In this document: positions 17,551 to 24,951 of the stretch, in pieces
Position numbering within the stretch: position 1 is the first letter of the stretch
Layout: each line of letters opens with the position of its first letter
NCBI GenBank assembly: GCA_007694115.1
Contig: RECJ01000170.1
Span: 1 to 36,486, forward strand
Source: Leptolyngbya sp. DLM2.Bin27
GTDB taxonomy: Bacteria; Cyanobacteriota; Cyanobacteriia; Phormidesmidales; Phormidesmidaceae
Reading direction: 5' to 3'
Length of the DNA stretch: 36,486 nucleotides
Translations under genes and position numbers: made by a program
Notes under the pieces: model-generated
What the model was told of the DNA's origin: nothing
Databases searched by the model: none
Seen by the model: only the letters and a program-made list of their open reading frames with translations

Positions 17551-17641
17551 CCCGGAATGATCTCGTCGCCACCCGGTGGCCCATTTGCCAGCCCAGTCAA
17601 ACCCGCGCGGCCCAGCCGCATCTGTGATGGAGGAGTGAACC

Positions 17642-19819
17642 GTGAATCCCTTGATGAAACTACAGCCGATTTTGCTGAGTAGCGCCCTAGTGACCCTAGT
17701 GGCGCAGCCGGGCCTGGCCTCGGTGACCAGCATTACCAATGTTCGCGTCAATACCACACCTACTGGTATCGACCTGGTGTTTGAAACCCAGGGCGGCGAC
17801 AACAGTAATATTTTTACCGTCAACCAGGGCAACACCCTGCAAGCCGACATTACCCGCGCCCAGCTCAATCTGCCCAACGGCAATGGCTTTACCCAGGCCA
17901 ACCCCGCCCCCGGCATCAGCCAGATCTCGGTGGTGCCCCTCGATGCCAACAGTGTGCGAGTTACGGTCAACGGCACCAGCACTTCGCCCGTGGGGGCCGT
18001 GGCGTCTAACGGTAGGCAGATGGTGCTGTCGATTCGCAGCGATGGTCAGGCGGTTCAACCGCCGACGCCTGTGCCCGACACGATAGTCACTGTCCCCGCT
18101 CCGGCGACAGCGCCGCCTGCGGTGGCCCAGGCCACGCCTCAGCCTGCGCCCCAGGTCGCCCCTGAGGTGCCTACCCCGGCTAGCCCGAATGTGCTGGTGC
18201 CTAGCCCCGAAGTCACTATTGATGGTACTCCGGTACCTCGGCCCCAGATACGGCAGGCACCTCCCTTTTTACCCAGGGCTGTAGCTCCGCCAGTAGGCGA
18301 TATTTCTGTGGCAGAGAGTGTGCCCACCTTTGACAGCATCAACCTCGGCAGCAATGAGCGCATCCCCAGGCTGCTGCTACGCGATGCCCCGGCTCGTGAA
18401 GTCTTGTCGCTGCTGGCTCGCGCTGCGGGGCTGAACCTAGTGTTTACCCCTGGGCAGGCTACCGGGCAAGGGGCGGCAGCGGCTAGCCCTGATGGCCCCC
18501 CGGTGAGCCTAGATATTGAGAATGAGTCGGTGCAGGAGGTGTTTAACCATGTGCTGCGGGTCACGGGCCTACAGGCCAACCGGGTGGGGCGCAGCATTTA
18601 TGTTGGCCCTCAATTGCCTGCGTCAGCCCAAAATGTCAGCGCTCGAACCCTCAGGCTTAACCAAGTCGATGCTGCGGTTGCCACTAACTTTCTAGTTGCC
18701 TTAGGGGCAGAAAGTGCCGTTAGCCGTCAGCGTTTAGTTACCAATGTTAATGCGGTAGCAGTTGCAGAGGGAACGCCGGCCATTACTGAGACTCAAACCT
18801 CAACGGTTGAACAAATTGAGGTAAACCGAGTTGAGTTTCTAGATAGCCAGAGTATTTTGCGAGGTCTACAGGTTGTTGCTGATGAGCGCACTAATTCAGT
18901 AACGCTGGTGGGTCGATCTGACTTGATTGCGATCGCAACTGAGCAGCTGACCCGCATTGATGTTCGGCGACGCCAGGTCGCAATCAATTTGCGGGTGATT
19001 GACATTGACCTCAATGCGCTGAATGCAACAGGGAGTAGTTTCTCCTTCCAGTCAGGTGACTTTGGTGCGCTTAGTGCAGGTGGCTTAGGCATTTTCAATC
19101 TTGGCCCTGCTATTCCAGGCGTGCCTCTTCCTCCCAGTACCCCAACTGGGGCCCCTATTATACCCAGAGCCATAACTGGGCCGTTTTCTAACTTTACCCC
19201 TGAAAACTTTCTGCTTCAGCTTTTTGGAACAGTACAAAATGGCGACGGCAAGATTATCACCGATCCAACATTGATCGTCCAAGAAGGTCAGAGCGCGACG
19301 GTTCAACTAACGCAAGAAGTCGTTACTGACATCACAACAACAACAACAATTACTGATGGTGGTTTGATCAACATTGAACAGGAAGTCGAGAGAACCCCTG
19401 CTGGTTTGATTCTTCAGATTAACGTTGACCGGATTGATGACAACGGCTTTGTATCGCTTTCAGTCGCACCGAGTATCTCAGCTCCTACTGACACCTTCAT
19501 ACTAGGAGATGACACGATCTTTCTTTTGTCTCAACGGCAGCTTTCATCTGGGCAAATTCGAGTGCGGGACTCTCAAACTCTGCTCATCTCTGGCATCATC
19601 CAGGAATCAGAACGTACTTCTGTGAATAAGATTCCTATCCTTGGAGACATTCCAATCTTAGGAGCGCTATTTAGAAGTACTGTCACTAATAATCAACGAC
19701 AAGAATTAATTATCTTGCTGACACCTCAAATTATTGATGATAGCGATCAGTCGGTGTTTGGCTATCAATATACGCCCAGTGAGCAGGTGCGAGATGTTCT
19801 TCAAAATCGCGGTCAGTAG
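17642..19819 (+). CDS. pilQ: Type IV pilus outer-membrane secretin PilQ
   Basis: A 725-residue secretin through which the pilus fibre crosses the outer membrane. Parts in order: signal peptide (about 1-27), AMIN domain for peptidoglycan contact (about 28-135), Pro/Val-rich linker (about 140-205), STN/N0 domain around RLLLRDAPAREVLSLLARAA, an N1-type domain with ADERTNSVTLVGRSDLIAIA, and the secretin core ending in IPILGDIPILGALFR and RQELIILLTPQII. The start is GTG at 17642 with GGAGGAG at about 17629-17635. It follows pilO by 91 bases. The first two-thirds are GC-rich; from about 18640 the composition shifts clearly toward AT (see findings). A strong hairpin terminator lies 45 bases after the stop. 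Confidence 0.95.
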   Translation: MNPLMKLQPILLSSALVTLVAQPGLASVTSITNVRVNTTPTGIDLVFETQGGDNSNIFTVNQGNTLQADITRAQLNLPNGNGFTQANPAPGISQISVVPLDANSVRVTVNGTSTSPVGAVASNGRQMVLSIRSDGQAVQPPTPVPDTIVTVPAPATAPPAVAQATPQPAPQVAPEVPTPASPNVLVPSPEVTIDGTPVPRPQIRQAPPFLPRAVAPPVGDISVAESVPTFDSINLGSNERIPRLLLRDAPAREVLSLLARAAGLNLVFTPGQATGQGAAAASPDGPPVSLDIENESVQEVFNHVLRVTGLQANRVGRSIYVGPQLPASAQNVSARTLRLNQVDAAVATNFLVALGAESAVSRQRLVTNVNAVAVAEGTPAITETQTSTVEQIEVNRVEFLDSQSILRGLQVVADERTNSVTLVGRSDLIAIATEQLTRIDVRRRQVAINLRVIDIDLNALNATGSSFSFQSGDFGALSAGGLGIFNLGPAIPGVPLPPSTPTGAPIIPRAITGPFSNFTPENFLLQLFGTVQNGDGKIITDPTLIVQEGQSATVQLTQEVVTDITTTTTITDGGLINIEQEVERTPAGLILQINVDRIDDNGFVSLSVAPSISAPTDTFILGDDTIFLLSQRQLSSGQIRVRDSQTLLISGIIQESERTSVNKIPILGDIPILGALFRSTVTNNQRQELIILLTPQIIDDSDQSVFGYQYTPSEQVRDVLQNRGQ

Positions 19820-19863
19820 GCTGCTCTCAAGACTTCACGGTTTTCTCTAAAAGGGACAATCAC

Positions 19864-19910
19864 AATAGGGGTGGATGCATCGAAAGGAATGCATCTGTCC
19901 CTATTTTTTT
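19864..19910. terminator. Hairpin terminator after pilQ
   Basis: AATAGGG (19864-19870) pairs with CCCTATT, and the inner GGATGCAT pairs with ATGCATCT, leaving an 8-base loop (CGAAAGGA). The stem is followed by T7. It fits an intrinsic terminator for pilMNOQ, and it may also serve the convergent lipoprotein gene, whose stop is at 19926. Confidence 0.85.
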
Positions 19911-19925
19911 AGGTGGTAGCCATAC

Positions 19926-20459
19926 CTACTCGGCAAAGTATGAGCCGTACATGATGTACTCATCTCTCTGGAGGTGGCTGGCGTCGGGGTAAAAAGCAAC
20001 CTCTATCGAATCGGCGGCACCGTTGGTGTCGGCTTGGGGCATGAGCTTGATGAACTGGTTTTGCGTGTCGTAAAAGCTAGGGCGGGCCTCTAGCTCCAGT
20101 AAATAGCCGCCCTCGGTGCCCACGAGCTGATAGGGGCTGCTTTGACCGCTGCTCCACTGCACCTGATCGGGGGTGATAGTCATAGAGCCAAAGGCTAGCA
20201 GCACATTGCTCAGGGGTTGCCACTCGGCAACGAGGGCGTTGGGCAACGTAGCGGCAGGGGCATTGGTCGGAGTCGCTGGCGTCGGCTCGACTGGGGGCGC
20301 AGGTTGGGCGGTTTCGGGCGGTGCAGGGCTTTCGGCCTGGGGCTGAAACGGCAGACGGCAAGATGCGATCGCAGCCGCCACAGCCACCATCATCAGCCCC
20401 CTGTGGAGCGACCTTCGCACCGAGGAGCGCAGCCTGATCGGAGCTAGTTGTACGGCCAT
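19926..20459 (-). CDS. Putative lipoprotein of unknown function
   Basis: A 177-residue protein that I do not recognise. The N-terminus is Arg-rich, then hydrophobic (LMMVAVAAAIASC) with a plausible lipobox Cys at 34. A Pro/Ala/Thr-rich linker of about 40 residues follows. The C-terminal domain of about 100 residues contains WQPLSNVLLAFGSMTITPDQ and is probably beta-rich, resembling small lipocalin-like cell-surface domains in length only. The ATG at 20459 (MAVQ) is chosen; a GTG six codons upstream is an alternative. It is convergent with pilQ and divergent from the ABC ATPase gene, so a pilus role is possible but not shown. Confidence 0.8.
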   Translation of the reverse strand: MAVQLAPIRLRSSVRRSLHRGLMMVAVAAAIASCRLPFQPQAESPAPPETAQPAPPVEPTPATPTNAPAATLPNALVAEWQPLSNVLLAFGSMTITPDQVQWSSGQSSPYQLVGTEGGYLLELEARPSFYDTQNQFIKLMPQADTNGAADSIEVAFYPDASHLQRDEYIMYGSYFAE

Positions 20460-20681
20460 ATCAGCACTCCAGGGCACGCTTTAATCTCATGGTAGCCTGT
20501 TGCTGAGTCGCCCAAGGCAGCCGCTGTGACGCTCATTGGGGTGCTCTATTGAGGCATGGCCCAGGGGATTTGGGGCTGAGTATGCGCGCCCTGCACCAGG
20601 CTGGGTAAAGTATAGGGGGCGCTTACTTGTGCAACCCAAGTGCGATCGCTACAGTTGGGGGTAAACCCAGGAGACTAGGCT
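20460..20681. promoter_or_regulatory. Divergent promoter region, lipoprotein / PotA-like gene
   Basis: This 220-base gap lies between divergently transcribed genes and must hold both promoters. GTATAG near 20610 could be a -10 element for the rightward gene. A HIP1-like GCGATCGC occurs at about 20642. AGGAG at about 20670-20674 is the ribosome-binding site for the ATG at 20682. Confidence 0.4.
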
Positions 20682-21806
20682 ATGGCTCAGACGGTGCAGG
20701 CAGCAGCGGCGACGACAACGGTTACAGATCCCCAGCCCGACGTAGAACTGCGCCAGGTGATTAAAACCTTTGGGTCAGACCTGGCGGTAAACCAGCTCAA
20801 TCTAGCCGTGCAGCCGGGCGAGTTTTTTAGCCTTTTAGGCCCCTCGGGCTGCGGTAAAACCACCACCCTGCGGCTGATTGCGGGGTTTGAAACCCCCACC
20901 GCTGGCGATGTGCTGATTCAGGGAGCTAACGTCAGCGCCGTGCCCGCCCACCGTCGCCCGATCAACACGGTGTTTCAGAGCTATGCCCTGTTTGACCACA
21001 TGACGGTCAAAGACAACATTGCCTTTGGGCTCAAAATTCGCCGCATAGCAGCGGCCCAGGTGCGCGATCGCGTCGCCGACGCCCTGCGCCTAGTGCGCCT
21101 AGAGTCGATGGCCAACCGCTACCCCGCCCAGCTCTCTGGGGGCCAGCAGCAGCGGGTCGCCCTGGCCCGCGCCCTAGTCAACCGCCCGGCGGTCATGCTG
21201 CTAGACGAGCCCCTCGGTGCCCTTGACCAAAAGCTGCGTAAGCAGATGCAGATTGAGCTGACTACCCTGCACCGCCAGTTGGGCATCACCTTTATTATGG
21301 TCACCCACGACCAAGAAGAAGCCCTGGCGCTGTCCGATCGCATCGCCGTGATGAACAACGGCCAGATCGAGCAAATTGGTACCCCCAGCGACATCTATGA
21401 CCGGCCCCATACCCCCTTTGTGGCCGACTTCATTGGCGACACCAACCTGCTGCCGGGCCGCATTGACCAGGTCAACCCGGCCCAGGTGCGAGTCACCACC
21501 GAGAGCGGTCTGCGGGTACTGGCCCGCGCCACCGCTCTGTCTGCGGCCCAGGCTGTAGTGGTGAGCGTGCGGCCCGAAAAGATTAACCTCAGCCTAGGCG
21601 CTACCGGAGGCGAGGGCAACTGCTACCAAGGGCAGGTGAGTCACCTGATGTATCTGGGCACCCACCTGCACTGCATTGTGCGCCTTAGCTCAGGCGACTC
21701 TCTAACCGTGCGCCAGCCCAACCGAGCCGACACCCCCATCGCCATCGATACCCCCGTCTATGTGCACTGGTCGGCTGACGACTGTTTGGCCCTCACAGCG
21801 GCTTAA
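20682..21806 (+). CDS. potA: PotA-like ABC transporter ATP-binding protein
   Basis: A 374-residue ATPase of the spermidine/putrescine (PotA)-type importer family. It shows Walker A GPSGCGKTTT (53-62), Q-loop Gln99 in VFQSYALFDHM, ABC signature LSGGQQQR (151-158), Walker B VMLLDEP with Asp175 and Glu176, D-loop GALD, and switch His209 in VTHDQEEAL. A C-terminal TOBE domain (about 265-370) contains LPGRIDQVNPAQVRV and VSVRPEKINLSLGA. It would energise import of a polyamine or a similar small solute. No permease or binding-protein genes follow; a gap of over 700 bases begins after its stop. Substrate assignment within the PotA/CysA/FbpC group is tentative. Confidence 0.85.
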   Translation: MAQTVQAAAATTTVTDPQPDVELRQVIKTFGSDLAVNQLNLAVQPGEFFSLLGPSGCGKTTTLRLIAGFETPTAGDVLIQGANVSAVPAHRRPINTVFQSYALFDHMTVKDNIAFGLKIRRIAAAQVRDRVADALRLVRLESMANRYPAQLSGGQQQRVALARALVNRPAVMLLDEPLGALDQKLRKQMQIELTTLHRQLGITFIMVTHDQEEALALSDRIAVMNNGQIEQIGTPSDIYDRPHTPFVADFIGDTNLLPGRIDQVNPAQVRVTTESGLRVLARATALSAAQAVVVSVRPEKINLSLGATGGEGNCYQGQVSHLMYLGTHLHCIVRLSSGDSLTVRQPNRADTPIAIDTPVYVHWSADDCLALTAA

Positions 21807-21933
21807 CTGCTGGACTGAGAATTTAGATCTGCGATCGCTAACCTAACGGCAGCCCTATATCGCTACGGCCAAAGCTGCCGGAGGGATGCTGTTGTAGCAA
21901 CAGATCTGGGCAAGAGTAAGACTTTTCGGCCAA

Positions 21934-21989
21934 CCTGTAGGGGCAAACGGCGGTTCGCCCAGGGGTATCGGCGATAGCCAAGCAGGATT
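21934..21989. repeat. Dispersed repeat module, copy 1
   Basis: CCTGTAGGGGCAAACGGCGG followed by TTCGCCC (21934-21960) recurs at 24046-24072 with two base changes. The adjoining 21963-21989 segment, GGGTATCGG...AAGCAGGATT, recurs inverted at 24009-24035. Both modules resemble repeats common in cyanobacterial genomes. Confidence 0.8.
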
Positions 21990-22027
21990 CGGTATTAGAT
22001 ATCGATTCAGTGGTCAAATCTACGACC

Positions 22028-22130
22028 CTAGTACGAAGCAAGAAGGCAGAAGGCAGCAAGGGAATTCAATATCATGCAAGGGTTTCCGCGTTAGCTAATC
22101 GGTGGGTTTATTTCTGCCTCACAGTACTAG
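22028..22130. repeat. 103-bp dispersed element with CTAGTAC/GTACTAG ends, copy B
   Basis: Same family as 14399-14510: identical 7-bp inverted ends, the AGAAGGCAGAAGGCAG block and the GGGTTTATTTCTGCCTC end. It is 9 bases shorter because one AAGGCAGAAGT-like segment near the left end is missing. Non-coding. Confidence 0.85.
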
Positions 22131-22515
22131 CCAACCCTAAAGGCTCGATTGAGAAGTAATTATTTACAATCCAGAAACCCCTACAAGCAGGAGAATTAAG
22201 GAAAGTCTGCAAGCCTTAAGAGATATGTCAGACTGCTTGTTTATCTTGTTGGTTAGCATAATTTATAAATGGTAGCCAAATCAGCCTCTGATTAGCTCGT
22301 ACTTAAGGCAAAAATAAAGGCGAAAATAAATCACCTATTTGGTGAGGCGACCCCCCTTACTTGTTATAAGTTTCTGGTTTTGCCTTCTACCTTAAAGTGC
22401 TAGTCTGGCTATTTTTAATAATCAGATTATTGCCGTGAGCAAGCTAGGGAACATTTGTTCTTAATTCACTGAAATCAAATTTTCCCCAAATTATCATCTT
22501 AAGCGTCAAGTTTTA

Positions 22516-22524
22516 GGGGGAGGA
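22516..22524 (+). promoter_or_regulatory. Ribosome-binding site deciding the pentapeptide-gene start
   Basis: GGGGGAGGA ends one base before the first ATG (22526) and four bases before the second (22529). The spacing favours the second ATG as the start. Confidence 0.6.
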
Positions 22525-22528
22525 AATG

Positions 22529-23584
22529 ATGAATACTGAAAATTCTATGACAGCCCAAGATTTACTCAGGGCTTATGCTTTAGGAAAACGTGACTTTAGG
22601 GGTAAAGACCTTAGAGGCGTAAAGATTGAGACCCATTATGTGAGTGGTGAAAATATCAGTGACAGTGTATGTGGTTTCTTGAAATTTGGCCCTGACTTTC
22701 AAGACAAAAAGAATGATGTCCTTGCAATCAAGCATGAGCAGCTTGATCTAAGTGGATCAGACTTTAATTTTTCCAACTTGAGTGGAGCTAATTTCAGTCA
22801 AACAAATCTTAGCGGTTGCAATTTTGAAGGAGCAAATCTTTCTGGTGCTGACCTCAGAGAGTCTGACTTGACTGGAGGTAATCTTTCTGGTGCAAATTTA
22901 ACTGGTGCAAATCTGTGCCATGCCAATTTGGGTGGTGCAGATTTACAGGGGGCTAAGTTTATTAATGCATACCTCAGAGATAGCATATTATGTCAAGCAG
23001 TTTTCCATAACAATGATTCATATCATCCTTGTTTTCATGGGGCTGATCTCAAAGACGCAAAATTTTGTGGTGAAAATCTGAGTGGAGTTGACTTCTCAGA
23101 AGCAAATCTTGAAGGTGCATGTCTTTGCCGAGTTGATTTAAGTAATGCAGTCTTGACAAGAGCAAACTTCAGGTCAGTTAATTTGCATAGATCTATTTTG
23201 GATAATGCGGTTTTGATTGCCTCTGACTTATGCTACGCTGACCTTTCCGAAGTTCAGATGAGACATGCCAATCTGCAAAATTCAGACCTTCAGTTTTCCA
23301 ATTTGCACAAGGCAAATTTAGATGAATCTGACTTGACAAATGCTGATCTGAGCCGAGTTAATTCAACCCAGGCAAGTTTTGTGAATGTAAAATTCACGAA
23401 CGCAAATTTGGCTGCTGCCAATTTGCGTAAATCTAACTGCAAAGGGGCTGATTTTACTGGCGCAAATCTCTGGGGAGCAAATTTGACTGCTGTCAATTTG
23501 CGTGAATCTAACTGCAAAGGGGCTGATTTTACTGGCGCAAATCTCTGGGGATGTGAGTTTGGCACTAGACGTAATTGGGAATGA
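22529..23584 (+). CDS. Pentapeptide-repeat protein
   Basis: A 351-residue protein. An N-terminal segment (TAQDLLRAYALGKRDFRGKDLRGV) is typical of cyanobacterial pentapeptide proteins. After a short non-repeat stretch containing FLKFGPDFQDKKNDVLA, about 50 A(D/N)LXX-type pentapeptides run from about residue 70 to 345. These would form a right-handed quadrilateral beta-helix. Several rows carry Cys (CNFEGANL, CHANL, CKGADF). No signal peptide or other domain is seen, so it is probably cytoplasmic; its function is unknown. Its base composition is much more AT-rich than that of the flanking genes, and related repeats bracket it on both sides, suggesting acquisition as a unit. The last 50 residues are a recent 25-residue duplication. 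Confidence 0.92.
   Translation: MNTENSMTAQDLLRAYALGKRDFRGKDLRGVKIETHYVSGENISDSVCGFLKFGPDFQDKKNDVLAIKHEQLDLSGSDFNFSNLSGANFSQTNLSGCNFEGANLSGADLRESDLTGGNLSGANLTGANLCHANLGGADLQGAKFINAYLRDSILCQAVFHNNDSYHPCFHGADLKDAKFCGENLSGVDFSEANLEGACLCRVDLSNAVLTRANFRSVNLHRSILDNAVLIASDLCYADLSEVQMRHANLQNSDLQFSNLHKANLDESDLTNADLSRVNSTQASFVNVKFTNANLAAANLRKSNCKGADFTGANLWGANLTAVNLRESNCKGADFTGANLWGCEFGTRRNWE
23402..23551 (+). repeat. Two 75-bp tandem copies inside the pentapeptide gene
   Basis: Segments 23402-23476 and 23477-23551 match at 72 of 75 positions by eye; the three differences are in the first third. Each encodes five pentapeptides, so the duplication lengthens the beta-helix by just over one turn in frame. 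Confidence 0.95.
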
Positions 23585-24008
23585 AAGTGTGCTTACTCAG
23601 TTAATCATCACCCTTTGCCTGATGTTTTCTGCGATTTTACCTTTCCAAGGCTTAAAGATCTGACCATCCTCCAAGGGTCTTTGAGGGTTGATCGTACTGT
23701 TTGGTAGAGCCAGTACTCCTCGGTCTCGGTATTCAGAGAGAATATCTACGCCTCACCCAGCAAATATTTAGCGATTAGGTAGAAGAGCACTTTTGCAGCG
23801 GCTGAAGTGAAAACATCTGCAAAATGATCGGCGACTCATTGATTTATTCGGTCTTTTTGCCGACATATCTAGCCTAATACTAACTACCGGATAAGGGATA
23901 TTACTCAACTAGAATGTAATATTTGAAACAATGAGAAATAAACAAGTTTCAGATTGCAAAACTAGGTGATGCTGTAATGCTTAGCTAAAAATGAGGCAAG
24001 GAATACAA
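23585..24008. other. AT-rich intergenic region after the pentapeptide gene
   Basis: There is no supported gene. A minus-strand open stretch at 23597-23755 reads plausibly as protein (ALPNSTINPQRPLEDGQIF then KPWKGKIAENIR) but has no start codon that makes a sensible gene and matches no family I know. It may be a gene remnant. The rest shows no structure that I can name. Confidence 0.4.
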
Positions 24009-24090
24009 AATCCTGCTTGGCTACCCCCGATACCCAACGGGCTAGCCTGTAGGGGCGAACGGCGGTTTGCCCTCAACCAATCGGGTATTA
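24009..24090. repeat. Dispersed repeat modules, copy 2
   Basis: 24009-24035 is the reverse complement of the 21963-21989 module with two mismatches (ATCCTGCTTGGCTACCCCCG at its left). 24046-24072 repeats the 21934-21960 module in direct orientation. The relative arrangement differs between the copies, so they are not simple duplicates. Confidence 0.8.
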
Positions 24091-24099
24091 GGGCTATCC

Positions 24100-24891
24100 T
24101 CAGTTAGCCCAGTTGTAGGCAGCGGTGAGGGTGATGGTGTCTTGGGAGGTCATCGCCATGGTTGGATCTGGAAACTCTTCCTCAACCCAGCTCTCGAGAT
24201 CTGCCAGCGCCCTGGGGTAAATGTCGTCGGGCACCCGCCACATATGGCTATAAATGCGATCGCGGTAGACTCTGATCAGATCGTCCACGGCAATTTGGTG
24301 AGACAGGTCTGCAACCACCACCGTTGCCAGCGTTGCCCCCTGCCCGCGTAAACGCCCTAGCACCTCCTCGGTCATGCCGCCGGTAAACCCAGAGTCATAG
24401 CCGTAGCCCGCTAGGATTTGCCGCCACTGTCGCCCAATGGCATCGCGGGTAGCAGTTTTGTTGGTGGGGTGGTGAAAGTAGATCAATACCCCAGCGGGCT
24501 TCAGCACTCGGCGTAGCTCATCCATGGCGGTTTGCCAGTCAGCGATGAGGTGCAGGATGTGGGGGGCGATGGCGACATCAAAGCTGTGATCCTCCAGCGG
24601 TAGCGCCGTCACGTCGGCATTGATCAACGTCAGCCGATGGGTCTTGCCCTCCAGCTTCTGCCGTAGCTTGTCCATCATGGCCTCAGACACATCGACTCCG
24701 GTATAGCCATAGCCCCGCTCGACCAGGGGCAGAGCGACCCGCCCGGTGCCAATACCAGGCTCAAAAAAGGTGGTTTCGGGGGTGGCCTGGGCAAGCTTTA
24801 AGATCTCACCTGTGAGCCGTTCAGACACCGCTGGGGTCAGGGTGCGGGTCTGGTCGTAGAAGTCGGCTGCTCGATCAAAGGAGATGGTCAT
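24100..24891 (-). CDS. Class I SAM-dependent methyltransferase
   Basis: A 263-residue Rossmann-fold methyltransferase. The SAM-binding motif I is FFEPGIGTGRVALPL (about 42-56), the acidic end of beta2 is YTGVDVSEAMM, motif II/III is INADVTALPLEDHSFDVAIA, and LKPAGVLIYF is motif IV-like. This is the UbiE/Methyltransf_11 type of fold. The substrate cannot be predicted; the C-terminal half (VYRDRIYSHMWRVPDD) is specific to this subfamily. The ATG at 24891 (MTISFDRAADFYD) is preferred because the AADFYD motif usually lies near the N-terminus; an in-frame start at 24936 would add 15 unconserved residues. It follows the signalling operon by 60 bases on the same strand and could be its last gene. 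Confidence 0.88.
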   Translation of the reverse strand: MTISFDRAADFYDQTRTLTPAVSERLTGEILKLAQATPETTFFEPGIGTGRVALPLVERGYGYTGVDVSEAMMDKLRQKLEGKTHRLTLINADVTALPLEDHSFDVAIAPHILHLIADWQTAMDELRRVLKPAGVLIYFHHPTNKTATRDAIGRQWRQILAGYGYDSGFTGGMTEEVLGRLRGQGATLATVVVADLSHQIAVDDLIRVYRDRIYSHMWRVPDDIYPRALADLESWVEEEFPDPTMAMTSQDTITLTAAYNWAN

Positions 24892-24951
24892 GGACGGTTC
24901 TGGAGGGCGGCAGTATGAACCTGGGTGTGGGCACACAGCTGGGTGCCTTGG

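Larger units (their letters stand above)
21807..22525. other. Repeat-rich intergenic region upstream of the pentapeptide gene
   Basis: About 720 bases have no gene that I can support. It contains a CTGTTG/CAACAG hairpin near 21889-21903, a dispersed-repeat module at 21934-21989, and copy B of the CTAGTAC element at 22028-22130. From about 22140 the sequence becomes AT-rich, and the promoter of the pentapeptide gene probably lies within 22140-22515. Confidence 0.6.

Noticed and set aside
21889..21903. CTGTTG/CAACAG hairpin as the terminator of the PotA-like gene
   Set aside because: The stem is only 6 bp with no T tract after it, and it lies over 80 bases past the stop.
22798..23565. Minus-strand frames of 62 and 91 codons with regular FAPxKSAP-type repeats
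   Set aside because: Their periodicity is only the reverse complement of the pentapeptide repeats.
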